A stretch of DNA of 64,000 nucleotides, taken from assembly GCF_001661265.1 (NCBI RefSeq), contig NW_017567019.1, positions 1 through 64,000 of the forward strand. Direction: 5' to 3'. Position numbers and translations under genes: made by a program. The notes beneath the pieces are model-generated. The model saw nothing but the letters and a program-made list of their open reading frames with translations. It did not search any database and was not told where the DNA came from. Position 1 is the first letter of the stretch. The number at the start of each line of letters is the position of its first letter. Positions 10,506 to 19,824 of this stretch are shown piece after piece. The DNA is from Saitoella complicata NRRL Y-17804 (taxonomy: Eukaryota; Ascomycota; Saitoellomycetes; Saitoellales; Saitoellaceae).

Positions 10506-10846
10506 CTACTTCTTCCTCGAGCTCCCCCCAAATAATTTCCCCTTCAACCGATCCGCCAACCCCACATCCGCCTTTCCTTCACACCCTACCTCCTCCGCCT
10601 TCTCCTTCCTCTGTCGAATTACCTTCTCCGCTTCGTTTGGCGACTGGTAAAACGGGACTCCCTTATAATGACCGAGATGGCCGCCGTGTTCTTCGTTGAG
10701 GGTGGTTAAGGAAACGCGGCGTTGGCGAGGGGAGGAGGACGTGGGGAATTGGCCCTGTGAGGCGTTTGAAGTGGAGTGGGAATGATAGGATCCCTCAGGA
10801 TGAGTTGAAGTGCTGGAGCCGCCGATGTTTATGGGTGATGTTAAGG
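10506..10846 (-). CDS. C-terminal part of a hypothetical protein (5' structure unresolved)
   Basis: The minus strand holds an open frame of about 110 codons ending with TAG at 10508-10506. It runs from ALTSPINIGGSS through VSLTTLNEEHGGHLGHYKGV to a lysine-rich tail ending GSSRKK. Its composition shifts from S/T/H-rich to charged and looks like a real protein C-terminus. The frame has no ATG and meets a TGA near 10870. The TGA sits in a branch-like GCTGATC and is followed by ATAG at about 10847, so an intron ending there is likely. Possible first exons include ATGTTCGGC near 11047 or an ATG near 10998. No family recognised. Confidence 0.45.
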
Positions 10847-11373
10847 CATCTATCGTTCCCGGACTCGATCAGCACTGGCCCACTTCCGTCGTGTAGGAGT
10901 GCCCACGTTCGGAGATAGCAAAACCTTCATCTTCAGTCATTCCATTCCCGCTGCTGGAGCCAATATTCCCTTCTCCGCCTCTACCGTGAGAAGTCATCGT
11001 TGGAACCACTTTGTTGCCGTTTGAGCTTTTCGCATCCCAGGCCGAACATGCTTTACTTGTATGTTTATTGTAGAATCGCAATTCTTATCCTTATCTCGGC
11101 AAATTCTACCCTTGGCTGCCTTATCAGTGAACTTTATGAAGGACGGCCCGATCATTGAGCCGGCGCGGTTATCGAGTCAAAGCTTGGCAATCCCGAGGGA
11201 GTCGTGTCACCATAGGTCCAGTTACAAGAACCGGAGTGCGGAGACTTCAGCCAGAATACTCTCTACGTACTCGGGCATCTGAGTCTTTTGTGATCGAGAT
11301 TTAGGAAGAGTATGAGGACGATGACGCACCAGACTACCGTCTACAGACCTACACTCCCCGGTCCAGCTCAAAT
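10847..11373. other. Probable 5' part of the hypothetical gene plus intergenic DNA
   Basis: 527 bp upstream (minus strand) of the preceding partial gene and downstream of nit2. A minus-strand frame 10869-10998 (MTSHGRGGEGNIGSS...) is in the same reading frame as the downstream piece and may be exon sequence, but no good donor/acceptor pair was found. The rest holds nothing recognisable. Confidence 0.35.
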
Positions 11374-12294
11374 TCAGATAGCCTCACTCTTGACCTCCAT
11401 CTCCCCAACATTCTTGTAAACATCAAACCTCCTCTGCTGCGTAACCGGAATGCCCATCCTAACCTCCTGCATCCGCTCCGGGACCACATCCGCATAAACG
11501 ATACACTCCTCACACCCCTTCCTTCCCTCCTCATCCCCCAACCCAGCCTTTGCCAAAATCTCGCCATTAGGATCGACAATCGTCGAATACCCCCACGCAT
11601 GATAGGCATTCGCGTCAGACGTATCCCGCGCCGGCGAACAAACAGCCGTATAAATCTGATTATCCACCGCCCTCGCCCTCACCAACAACTCCCAATGCAA
11701 CGGTCCCGTCGTCAAATTAAAAGCGCCCGGGTAAACCATCAGAAACGCTCCATTCCTCGCAGCATGCATCGCCATCTCCGGAAACCTGATATCATAGCAA
11801 ATCCCCACCCCAATCGTTCCGAACTCGGTTGTGAAGGAGGTGAATTTATCACCGCCTGTCAAGACCTCTGACTCTTGGAATCGGATTTTACCGGGGACAT
11901 CGATGTCGAAGAGGTGGAGTTTGCGGTGTTTGGCGAGGAGTGTGCCGGAGGGGGAGAATGAATAAGAGGTGTTGAAGAGTTTGTCGCCCTCCTTCTCCGG
12001 AATAGACCCACCCACCAAATAAACACCACCTTCCTTTGCCATCTCGCTCAGAGCTTTATAGGAGTCCGCGCCCTCTTCGTGTGCTTCCGCATATTTCGGG
12101 AAATGCTGAGTCCCATATGGTGAGTTGAAACACTCGGGTAACACCACGATCCGCGCACCGTTCGAGGCGGCTTCAAGGACGTGTTTGCGGGCGCGGGCGA
12201 GGTTGGTTGATTTGTCCGCTGTGGTCGCAAGTTGGATCAGGGCGAGACGGACCGTGGACGTGAAGGTCTTTGGAATGAGGTTGAGGGAGGACAT
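11374..12294 (-). CDS. NIT2: Omega-amidase Nit2 (carbon-nitrogen hydrolase)
   Basis: Nitrilase-superfamily amidase of 306 aa in one exon. In this branch it hydrolyses alpha-ketoglutaramate and alpha-ketosuccinamate, products of glutamine and asparagine transamination, to 2-oxo acids and ammonia. The Glu-Lys-Cys catalytic triad is visible: Glu54 in LPECFNSPYG, Lys125 in RKLHLFD and Cys166 in GVGICYDIRFPE. The family C-terminal motifs ARAVDNQIY and HAWGYSTIVDPNGE follow. Length agrees with Nit2 (about 280-310 aa). The N-terminus is slightly extended and T/S/K-containing, which could give partial mitochondrial targeting. Distinguishing it from Nit3 and NitFhit relies on FNSPYG and RKLHLFDID, which favour Nit2. 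Confidence 0.92.
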   Translation of the reverse strand: MSSLNLIPKTFTSTVRLALIQLATTADKSTNLARARKHVLEAASNGARIVVLPECFNSPYGTQHFPKYAEAHEEGADSYKALSEMAKEGGVYLVGGSIPEKEGDKLFNTSYSFSPSGTLLAKHRKLHLFDIDVPGKIRFQESEVLTGGDKFTSFTTEFGTIGVGICYDIRFPEMAMHAARNGAFLMVYPGAFNLTTGPLHWELLVRARAVDNQIYTAVCSPARDTSDANAYHAWGYSTIVDPNGEILAKAGLGDEEGRKGCEECIVYADVVPERMQEVRMGIPVTQQRRFDVYKNVGEMEVKSEAI

Positions 12295-12465
12295 ATTTGT
12301 AGGTTGACGTATGTGTATGGCGTATTCGATCTGTTTGAAATGTTAACAAAGGGCTCAATGCACTTTGAACGGTTACAATTCAGAGACTGCTGTTGCTGCA
12401 ACGAACGGTTAGCTTCGTACTCTCCGATTGCTGGCAACGGATCACGGCGGGCTCCGGGGTGTTGA

Positions 12466-12482
12466 GCGGGGAATCACGTGAG
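12466..12482. repeat. 17-bp direct repeat with CACGTG core, copy 1
   Basis: GCGGGGAATCACGTGAG occurs here and again, identically, at 13239-13255. It contains a palindromic E-box CACGTG, the site of Cbf1/Pho4-class bHLH factors. The flanking bases differ. The two copies bracket the truncated Qri7 gene. Confidence 0.7.
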
Positions 12483-13040
12483 CTGCAATCCGGAACGATA
12501 ACAGGTTATAAATGGAAATCGATGAGTTGCAATTGAAAGGTAGCATGGGAACGGTCCAGCTGCAGAACCCAATTGCAATTGGAGAGTCGTCGATTCAAGC
12601 TCAACTAGCCGACTGGCTATCTGCATGTGATGAACCCCAATATACTCACACCCCCACGCGGCGGCCAACGCCCTCGCATGACTCATCCCAACCGCCAAAC
12701 ACCCTTGCATCCCCGGCCCCCTCGTAACCGCCACCAAATCAACCTCGAGCCCATCTGGTCCGCGTATATGCGCGTCGACAGTCTGCCGTATCAGACGCGA
12801 CAAATTCTGGATGTGGGAGTGTACGGAGACGAGGGGATGGATTCCGCCGTATTGCTCGTGGAGGTGGAGGGAGCGGTGGGTTAGATTTGAGATGATTTTG
12901 CAGGGGGAGGTGGGGGTTGGTTGGCGGAGGAGGGCGACACAGGTGTCGTCACAGCTTGTTTCGATTGCGAGGCAGGTTAGGCGCCGTTTTTGTCCGGTGA
13001 TTTGGAGCGGTGTCCGCGAGCGGAGGGCCCGGAGAATCAT
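12474..13040 (-). pseudogene. QRI7: Truncated Qri7/OSGEPL1 (mitochondrial t6A transferase), 5' part only
   Basis: Intact Qri7/OSGEPL1 makes threonylcarbamoyl-adenosine at position 37 of mitochondrial tRNAs and is about 400 aa. Here 188 codons are open from the ATG at 13040. Residues 1-140 match the family N-terminus: LAIETSCDDTCVALL, YGGIHPLVSVHSH, VTRGPGMQGCLAVGMSHARALAAA and YIGVHHM. At about 12625 the similarity stops in the middle of the metal-binding motif (family HHMQAHAL, here HHMQIASR). An unrelated 45-residue tail then runs to a stop. No donor site or later exon is visible before nit2 at 12294. About 60% of the protein, including the second metal-ligand His, is missing. It is best read as a gene cut by rearrangement; an intact copy may exist elsewhere. 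Confidence 0.75.
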
Positions 13041-13504
13041 TCAGGTTGCCTCAAGTTGGTCTGTGCAACCGTTGTTAGCAAAAGTCAGGTAGATCTCGCT
13101 CAAATGATCGCACCCGAAGTCGCTGTTATCAACCGAGGACGTAATCCGAGGATCAGCTGCGAGATTTCTGACGCAAAGTCGTGGATCGCTGGCGAAAGTC
13201 CATGGCAGCAGACCTCAGGCTCGAGCTCGGTCTCTTTGGCGGGGAATCACGTGAGATATATGACAGATAGGAAATTCCAATACACCCAAATAAACGTCCC
13301 ACCGTCTTTGAGTCCAGCTCGAGTTTCGATCTCGCATATTGCAAATCCAAGCGTCTATAGCTACTGCTATCTATTTGTTTTCTCACAGCAACGATCTGCT
13401 TGCAGCAGCTCCAGACACCTCCGTCGCCAAACACCCCGACCAATCCTCCTCATCTGCTCTCCGCACAGCTCCCCCATCCCTACAGCCGCTCCAAAAGACC
13501 AAAC
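13041..13504. promoter_or_regulatory. Divergent promoter region, Qri7 remnant / unknown gene
   Basis: 464 bp between the two opposed start codons. It includes the E-box repeat at 13239-13255 and a C/T- and A/C-rich leader before 13505. No coding frame is supported. Confidence 0.45.
13239..13255. repeat. 17-bp direct repeat with CACGTG core, copy 2
   Basis: This is the second identical copy of the element at 12466-12482. It lies about 200 bp upstream of the Qri7 ATG and about 250 bp upstream of the next plus-strand gene, so it could serve as a shared upstream activating site. Confidence 0.7.
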
Positions 13505-14164
13505 ATGCCAAAACGCAAACTCCCCGACGCCCCCACCCCAAACCGCGACCCCCGCATCGCCCGCCGCGAAGCAACCCTCTACGACGCCCTCGCCGATCGC
13601 GTAACCGGCAACGGCTTCCAGCCCGCAACCCACAAACGCGCCTCAAAGCCCAAACGCTCCCTACCCGTTCACCCCTCTTCTGCCCTCGATATGTTAGACG
13701 GTGCAAGCCGTGATCGAGCCACGACAAGGTTTGGATTGATCGCAAAAAACAACCATCCCCTCCCCCCCGACCTCGTATTACGACACCGAAAATACGCACC
13801 CACCATCCCCGTCCCAGACGCGCACGCATCACTCCCCGATCCGGATTTGTTGTTTGCGCTTCACCAATACGCATCCGATTTTTACGACCGGACACGGAAT
13901 GGCCGGGTTGGGTTGCGTTCGATGGATGAGACTGCACTATTGGCGTTGGGGTGTTTGGTTGAGGAGGAGGTGAGGGGGGTGGTGGGTGCGGGGGCCGGGG
14001 TGTTTGTGGAGAGGGGGGTGGGTGACGTTTATGAGGGTATTGGGGAGGGTGGGGGTGGGGGTGGGGGTGGGTTGAGGATTGAGGATGACGAGGAAGAAGT
14101 TGGGGAGGAGGACGGCTGGAATGATAGTGGAGATGGTGAGGATGGGGCAGAGGAGGAGGGGTGA
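13505..14164 (+). CDS. Uncharacterised protein with acidic C-terminus
   Basis: Unrecognised protein of 219 aa from the ATG at 13505. An in-frame TTG further upstream is rejected. It starts with a basic nuclear-type segment MPKRKLPDAP. A more conserved-looking stretch follows: SALDMLDGASRDRATTRFG, NHPLPPDLVLRHRKYAPTIP, DLLFALHQYASDFYDR and LRSMDETALLALGCLVEEEV (to about residue 160). It ends with a G-rich and then strongly acidic tail (EDDEEEVGEED...). The layout suggests a nuclear protein with an acidic activation or interaction tail. The ALLALG...EE motif vaguely recalls the Pol I factor Rrn9, but I would not assign it. Codon use and a single continuous frame support a real gene. Confidence 0.6.
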   Translation: MPKRKLPDAPTPNRDPRIARREATLYDALADRVTGNGFQPATHKRASKPKRSLPVHPSSALDMLDGASRDRATTRFGLIAKNNHPLPPDLVLRHRKYAPTIPVPDAHASLPDPDLLFALHQYASDFYDRTRNGRVGLRSMDETALLALGCLVEEEVRGVVGAGAGVFVERGVGDVYEGIGEGGGGGGGGLRIEDDEEEVGEEDGWNDSGDGEDGAEEEG

Positions 14165-14718
14165 GCTCATCAAAAAACCGAACGATGAAGAGCGTCCTTT
14201 CCGTCAAACACAACATCTATACACGCCGCTGGAGACGGCAAAAGCAGCACGTTTCGATGATGCCTGCAACGCGCTTTGCAATGCTCCTCATAGTCTGAGC
14301 CACGGCCAATTCCAGGGACTCGCCATTATTTACCCTCGAGCAATGGACGACACGCAGGTTGAACGTTATCAGAAAGCATATGCGCAAGGAGCGAGCCATA
14401 TTGCAATGCTCTTGTTCGGTAACAGGAGATGCTCAACCATCCTCAACTATCCGGCAGATTTATGGAATATCTGCCTCTTGTATATCAGAATTTGCCGGGC
14501 TCGCAGCACGCCTCGGGCACCGTATTTCATCAATAGATCAAAAGACCGTGATCCACTTGCATCACCCTTTCCCCATCCTCATTTTCTATCGCTCATACGC
14601 GTCTTCGTTTGGGTATATTTGCACTAAACCGCAGCGCACCTCCTTCACCGCATCACCAGCCGTCCTCGTCCTTCAATCACCAACACCCCACCCATGGTCA
14701 CCGATCCCACATCCACAC
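14165..14718. other. Convergent intergenic region
   Basis: 554 bp between the stop of the unknown gene and the stop of PCC1. The overlapping short frames show no family resemblance. It likely holds 3' UTRs. Confidence 0.5.
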
Positions 14719-15061
14719 CTACTCCTCCCCAACAAACTCCCCCATAACCTCAACAACAACCCCCACAGCCTCCAAAAACGCATTAACACTAACCCTCGCC
14801 ATCCGTGACGAATCACACTCGAACGTAGCCTCCAACACACTCTGCCCCTCCTGTACTCTTGTCGATCGTCGTACTTGATCGGGTTTGATTTCTTCGTCGA
14901 CGTCGAGGATGCGTTTTGCGTGGGCGGCGAGTTGGGGAGTTGGGAAGGGGATTTGGAGGGTTCTGTGGATCATGGAGGGTCAGTTGTCGTTCGTCAAGAG
15001 GGAGGGAGGGAGGGAGAGGGACGTACACGACGTGATCGAGGACCTTCGCTGATGGTGCCAT
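14719..15061 (-). CDS. PCC1: EKC/KEOPS complex subunit Pcc1
   Basis: Pcc1 is the small subunit that dimerises the KEOPS/EKC complex by binding Kae1. The complex makes t6A37 on cytosolic tRNAs that read ANN codons and affects telomeres and transcription in yeast. There are two exons, 15061-15027 (35 nt) and 14962-14719, with a 64-nt intron (14963-15026) opening GTACGT and ending CACAG. The product is 92 aa, the usual size. It begins MAPSAKVLDHVV and joins to TLQIPFPTPQLA. The middle has KRILDVDEEIKPDQV, and the C-terminal helix is RVSVNAFLEAVGVVVEVM. Yeast Pcc1 has the same order (LDHTLELKIPF..., LSPDPELKP..., VGVSSIIDSIKTIVEAM). It is too short for most gene finders because the first exon codes for only 11 full codons. 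Confidence 0.85.
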
Positions 15062-15454
15062 CTCTACTGATCTATGGAGTAAGCGATCGAGGAGGACCGG
15101 GTGCGACGCAAGTATTGCATGACTGCAGTGTGCAAGATTCATGTCTACGTTACATCCCGAAATAGGCAATCCAAGCAATCTACACTCACCACCCTGAAAC
15201 CGTGGCCCGATCGCGAGCGAATATGACATATAGGAGAAATGTTGGAATTACATGGCAAAAAACCCTCACGCTATGAAGGGTATGTACGGCCCAACCAACT
15301 CCATCAAGGAGGGTGGCAAACCGCAAGAAATGTCCACATCGAAGATAAAGAAAACTCCCAAAAGTATCCAAGCAAAAGAAATTCTTCCAGATCACTCGTT
15401 CCCTCCATATCCCCCTTTCGAAAGGGTATCTGAGGTATCCGCTCACGCTCCCGC
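15062..15454. other. Intergenic region between two minus-strand genes
   Basis: 393 bp containing the 3' UTR of the Msa-like gene and the promoter of PCC1. No coding frame is supported. Confidence 0.45.
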
Positions 15455-16581
15455 TCAGGATCTCTTCTTCTTCCCCGGACTCCCCTCAACGACGTCCACA
15501 AGCCCCACCTCCAACTCCGGACTCCCCCTCTTCTTCCCATGATTCGCCCTCTTGTCCGTATCCCGCTTCGGACGAACACACTTCACCTCCATACCAAACC
15601 CCTCCGTAAACGGACTCCGCAGCGCCATCCCCATCCCCGTCCCCGTCCTCGATCCCCCTCCTCCCACTCGTCGTGGATAAGTATAAACATACCCCGATTC
15701 ATTATTGACGGAAGCGGACGAGGGATGCAACAGCGCCCCAGCCGACACGCCCACCCTCAACCGACTCCCCGTCTCCTCTTCCTCCACCACCTGGGTCTTC
15801 TTGTACGTCAACGCAGCGAGGTGTAGGAGTCTCCTCCGCGTATCCTTCAAACTGTGCCTCCACCCGTCTCCCTCAAGACCCGAGAGCGAGGAGTGCGATG
15901 ATGACGGTGCCGCCGTGGGGGGTGAGATGCCGATACCGGAGTCGAGGGGGGATAGAGCTAGGTCGAAATATGCTGGTCTATCTTCCTCTTCAGCTGGGAC
16001 AGCCATGAATAGGGCCGTGGGGAAGGCTTCCGTGATGGGCGTTTTCAGATCCGTTTCTCCTGTTCGTCTTCTTCTTCGAGTGGAAGTCGAGGAGGATGGG
16101 TCGTTGTTATTCGCGAGAGAGGCCGTAGCGCGAGAGGACGAAGAAGAGGAGAGGACCCCCTTCGCGACCCGTGAGACTACCACAGGCGGCGGCATACCCG
16201 CCCAAAACGGCGCAATCGAAATCGCGAGTACTGGATTATCGAGATAACTCTGATACGCCTGCACGCACCCCCATTAGCCTCCATTCCCAACACCACAAAG
16301 AGTTGGGACAATACCTTGAGCAGCGTAGTATCCTCGTTTTCAGTCCACGTACCCAACTCATCCTCTTCCCGCCCGGGTGTCTCTGTCTCAGTCGTGCGCT
16401 CACCCCAGTCACTCGAGACGATACTCACGCTCGAACAACGTCTCTCGCCACCTACTGCGGCGAAATTCGTGATAGGAGGCGTGACGGGGAGACGTGGTGA
16501 TTGCAGTGAATTGACGTCGAGTGCTCGTCGTTCGAGGGAGAGAGCGGGGAGTATGAGGGAGCGGCGGGTTGAGATTGGCAT
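15455..16581 (-). CDS. Msa1/Msa2-like putative transcriptional co-activator
   Basis: Two exons, 16581-16315 and 16258-15455, with a 56-nt intron (16259-16314) opening GTATTG and ending TGCAG; product 356 aa. The joined exons create WTENEDTTLLKAYQSYLDN, then APFWAGMPPPVVVSRVAKGV. This W..DED..LLKAYQSYL-N-P...PF..PPP...RVAK pattern resembles the domain of yeast Msa1/Msa2, partners of SBF/MBF in G1/S transcription. The rest is low complexity: an S/R-rich region after the domain, an RRRLLHLAALTYKKTQVV helix (about 235-255), a glycine-rich stretch and a very basic C-terminus ending SPGKKKRS (probable NLS). The splice junction inside the motif supports the gene model. The Msa assignment is from memory of the motif and only moderately sure. 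Confidence 0.65.
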
Positions 16582-18346
16582 CTTGACTGATGCTTGGTGT
16601 CGTTAAAGTGGTGGTTCTGGGGGTATATGCTATGTCGTTCGCGTTCGTAGTGGTGATAATGAAGTGTATGCTGCGTCGTCGTCTCGTGCTTGTGTTGAAT
16701 GGCCTTCCAGAAAATGACGACGTCCCCCACCGTCTATATACTCGCTACCCCATACACGTCTACCCGCGACCTCCTTTTACCGGGTCGCCAGCGCTGTACC
16801 GCCGTGCCTTTGCCTTGACCCTTTCAAAGCCTGTATCGACTGCAGCAACTGTACCGCGCGCTCGGCCCAACCGCGACCGCACGGTGATTCCGGTCGCGCA
16901 TGGGACGCACAGATGAAACCGACGACAAAGGAAGGCAACAAAGAACGGTTCATTGGGGGTGAACGGCTGCGACGGATTCGACTCCACGCGAGGATTCTAG
17001 ATTCTGCAACGGCTGGATGGAGGGGGACAATGGATCGCTATCTCCACGTCTTTTGTCGTACGTTGCGCAATTGCTGCTTCGTTGGCGGGTGCGGCGCCGT
17101 GGCAGACAGCCCTGCAGGAGCTGGGAAAGAGATACGTGCTCATAATGGGAACGGCACATCGTACAGGACGCGTCGACGATGCATATGGCGATGGGTGTAG
17201 AGTGGCTATGGTGCACAGATCGGAATCGAGAATGGTGCTATCTACCCTATCGTGCCTACCCGTCGGGTAATAATGTCCATGCGCATACCCGCGTCAGTCC
17301 GGTATGAGTTCGAGCACTCCACTCTACGTACTCTCCGGGTTTGTGCGCATGCCAAGGCCTGGGATTATCAGATCCCAATTGCTTATTTCCTACCGACGTA
17401 TGCGTAGCTACCCACGAATCTTCTCTCATAATAGACGCAAGGCAGAAGTGATCCCCGATGCTTGCGCATTCCGATCACAATGCATCACACGGGAATTATG
17501 CCGGTGCCCCCTCCTCCTTCCCATCCCATGGCCACCCAGCAGGTGCTGTGCTTCATGTTTTGTTCGTGTCGCACTGTGGTGACAGAACATCCAACGTTAG
17601 ATACGTGTACGTACGAGTAAGGTATCTAAGATCAATTTACTTACGCGTCGGGAATGGCGCGCGAGATGGGCGGGTATGCGCCACGAGCGGCGTGGGGTCC
17701 CGCGGCCCGTTTTGTGAGACTGGGCAGGAAATTGTCCAAGGGAGCTAGGCAGGGGTGGGTTAGTCAGCGTGGGATTATCCGCGGTCGTTGACGGAGGTGG
17801 GTAAATGACCAGCTATGGCTCTGGTCGTCAGAGTGAGCGTGTGTAATGTTCCCGGATGCCTGGCATACCAGATACCGCAGGGGATCGATGTCACTGCGTT
17901 CTCGTATATGTCAAGGATGTGGACCTATCAATACTTGGCTGGGGTTTGCCGCAGCCCTACTTTGCAGGTGATTATCTTGGCGCTCGTTGTGGTGGTGGTA
18001 CAGATTTGTTTGATCATTCTGCACGCGTTGGGGAACAACCTTGCATACGGCACACCCGGGTATCGAACAGTGACGGTCGATAACTCTACCCAAGCCGCGA
18101 TCGCACGTGTACGGCCTATCTCAGTCTCCGCTGGTTAAGTCTCGGGCACTCCACAGAAGATAAAGAACTCTTGGAAAGGAACTTCTCAACGAGCCGAGTG
18201 TCTGTTACACAAGAGAGCCCAGGTCGGTGAACTCTGTATGACGTCATCGACCCTCGACATCGAATTCGATCGAGCTCATCGACGGGCTGAAGCCTTGGAC
18301 GTCCTTCACACCAACACCGCACGCACGGAAAACCCGAACACTCAAA
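16582..18346. other. 1.8-kb region with no supported gene
   Basis: The frames here are short and none resembles a known family. A TATATA motif lies near 16735, about 155 bp upstream of the Msa-like start in opposite orientation. The frame 17815-18138 contains one hydrophobic stretch (about 17960-18030), but its codon pattern looks random. The region between about 17300 and 18240 may be a long promoter or hold a non-coding RNA; I see no direct evidence for either. Confidence 0.45.
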
Positions 18347-18574
18347 ATGGCATCAATCCCCCGTCTCTCAAGATCCATCCTCCTTACCCCCCTCCGCACC
18401 TTCACCTCAACCCCCCTCCGCCTCCTCCCAAGCTCCAATCCCACCACCAGCACAAGCGAAGACAAACCCGAACAAACCGGAACACAAAAAGTCGAGGAAG
18501 AGGCTGCGAAGGAGGAGGGGTTGAGTGGGGAGGAGAAGGTGGAGAGGGAGTTACCGAATGAGGGGGCGTCATAA
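18347..18574 (+). CDS. Small putative mitochondrial protein (75 aa)
   Basis: A 75-codon ORF with ATG at 18347 in an ACTCAAAATGG context. Residues 1-28 look like a mitochondrial presequence (MASIPRLSRSILLTPLRTFT: R, S, T and L-rich, no acids). A highly acidic/lysine C-terminal half follows (EDKPEQTGTQKVEEEAAKEE, ending ELPNEGAS). No family recognised. The sharp change from an amphipathic basic leader to a charged hydrophilic tail argues against a random frame, but the gene is too short to be certain. Confidence 0.5.
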   Translation: MASIPRLSRSILLTPLRTFTSTPLRLLPSSNPTTSTSEDKPEQTGTQKVEEEAAKEEGLSGEEKVERELPNEGAS

Positions 18575-18801
18575 TCATTTGCATTGAGATGGAAGGGCGA
18601 GGGTGAATGAGATTGAGTTGCACTTTACAAGCTTTGCACAAAAACGTCAATCAAGTCAAATTTCTAGCAAATGTAGCCCAAAAGCCCTAAATCCCCAAAA
18701 TCCAAAAGCCAGACGCCAAAACAAGAATCCTCCACAAAATCTCGGGTATCCTCCCTTCCCTCCCTCTTTTCCATCCTCCTTCACCCCTCGCTTTCGCTCG
18801 C

Positions 18802-19824
18802 TCAAGCCTCCTCAACCTTTGCCTTCTTACTCGCAGGCCCCTCCTCAGCCTCCCCCTCAACCTTCTTCTTCTTCCTCACCAACCCACTCAAATCCTTCAC
18901 CTCCGGAACTCCCTCCAACGCACTCCTAATCCCACTTCTCAACCCCTCGAGGTCCTTTTCTTCGTCCTCGTTCGAGGGTTCCGTCCTCAACTCTTCCAAT
19001 TTGGCTTCGAGGTCTTTGAGGTTTTCGCTTAACTGCTTTTTCTTTTCTTCCGAGGAGGAGGAAGAGGAGAGACGGGTTTTGACATTCGCAACCGCAGCAG
19101 AGATGTTTTCGATAGCGGCCGCACGCGACCCCTCACCCGACGCGAATTCATACGCCAACCCCAACTTGAAATACGCTTCCGACAAAATCCCCTCCTCCTC
19201 GCCATAAAGCGCCTGCTTGTACTCCAAAGCCGAGGTCAAATCCAACACGGCTTGATCGAAATTCTCGCTTTCCAGGCTGACTTCGCCGAGGAGGTCGTAG
19301 GTTTCGGCTAAACGCTCGCGGATGGAGCGCGTTGATTCGTCGAATTTGGAGGGGGTGATGTCACCGGGGGTGGTGGTGGGGGTGGAGGAGGTGATGAGGG
19401 TTTTGGTGTAGAGGACGCGGGCCAGGTCGAGGAGCTCCCAGGCTTGTTCGAAGTCGTCTTTGGGAGTTTCTTCCTCTTGGTGTTGTTGCTCGCCATCGTC
19501 TTTCACCTCCTCGTCATCTTCCTCCTCCTGCTCATCATCATCATCCTCACCCGCACCCGGCGCAGCACCACCAAGCACCTCACTCCGCTCAACTGCAACA
19601 TGAAACAACGCCCTCCCATACAAAAACAAGACATCCGCATTCTCGACACTTCCTTCGCCGTGTATTTCGGCACTGAGGGCAGCGGCTTCGGCGAATTTGT
19701 CGGCGGCTTCGGGGTAGGAGCGGAGGGCGTAGAGTTTTGAGGCTTGGGCGAGGAGGGAGTCGAGGGGGGAGGGAGTGGAGCCGGACTCGGCGGAGGTGGG
19801 CAGGGAGGTGTTTTGGGTTGTCAT
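18802..19824 (-). CDS. SHNi-TPR histone chaperone (NASP/Sim3/Hif1 family)
   Basis: Nuclear histone chaperone that binds H3-H4 and, in Sim3, delivers the centromeric H3 variant. 340 aa in one exon. The N-terminal TPR is ASKLYALRSYPEAADKFAEA (about 28-47). A second TPR is interrupted by a long acidic loop (EDDDDEQEEEDDEEVKDDGE, about 94-113), the hallmark of the family. The SHNi-TPR region is DLLGEVSLESENFDQAVLDL and ILSEAYFKLGLAYEFA (about 177-232). A coiled coil (KKKQLSENLKDLEAKLEELR) follows, and a basic C-terminus (VRKKKKVEGEAEEGPASKKA) serves as NLS. Domain order and length match fungal Sim3/Hif1. Which fungal name applies cannot be told from sequence alone. Confidence 0.88.
   Translation of the reverse strand: MTTQNTSLPTSAESGSTPSPLDSLLAQASKLYALRSYPEAADKFAEAAALSAEIHGEGSVENADVLFLYGRALFHVAVERSEVLGGAAPGAGEDDDDEQEEEDDEEVKDDGEQQHQEEETPKDDFEQAWELLDLARVLYTKTLITSSTPTTTPGDITPSKFDESTRSIRERLAETYDLLGEVSLESENFDQAVLDLTSALEYKQALYGEEEGILSEAYFKLGLAYEFASGEGSRAAAIENISAAVANVKTRLSSSSSSEEKKKQLSENLKDLEAKLEELRTEPSNEDEEKDLEGLRSGIRSALEGVPEVKDLSGLVRKKKKVEGEAEEGPASKKAKVEEA

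Noticed and set aside
13383-14216. Minus-strand ORF of 277 codons opposite the unknown 13.5-kb gene
   Set aside because: It is dominated by P/H and R/G runs that mirror the acidic and P-rich codons of the plus-strand frame; no domain is visible.
17815-18138. Plus-strand ORF with one hydrophobic segment
   Set aside because: Single helix only, no homology recognised and weak start context; more likely chance.
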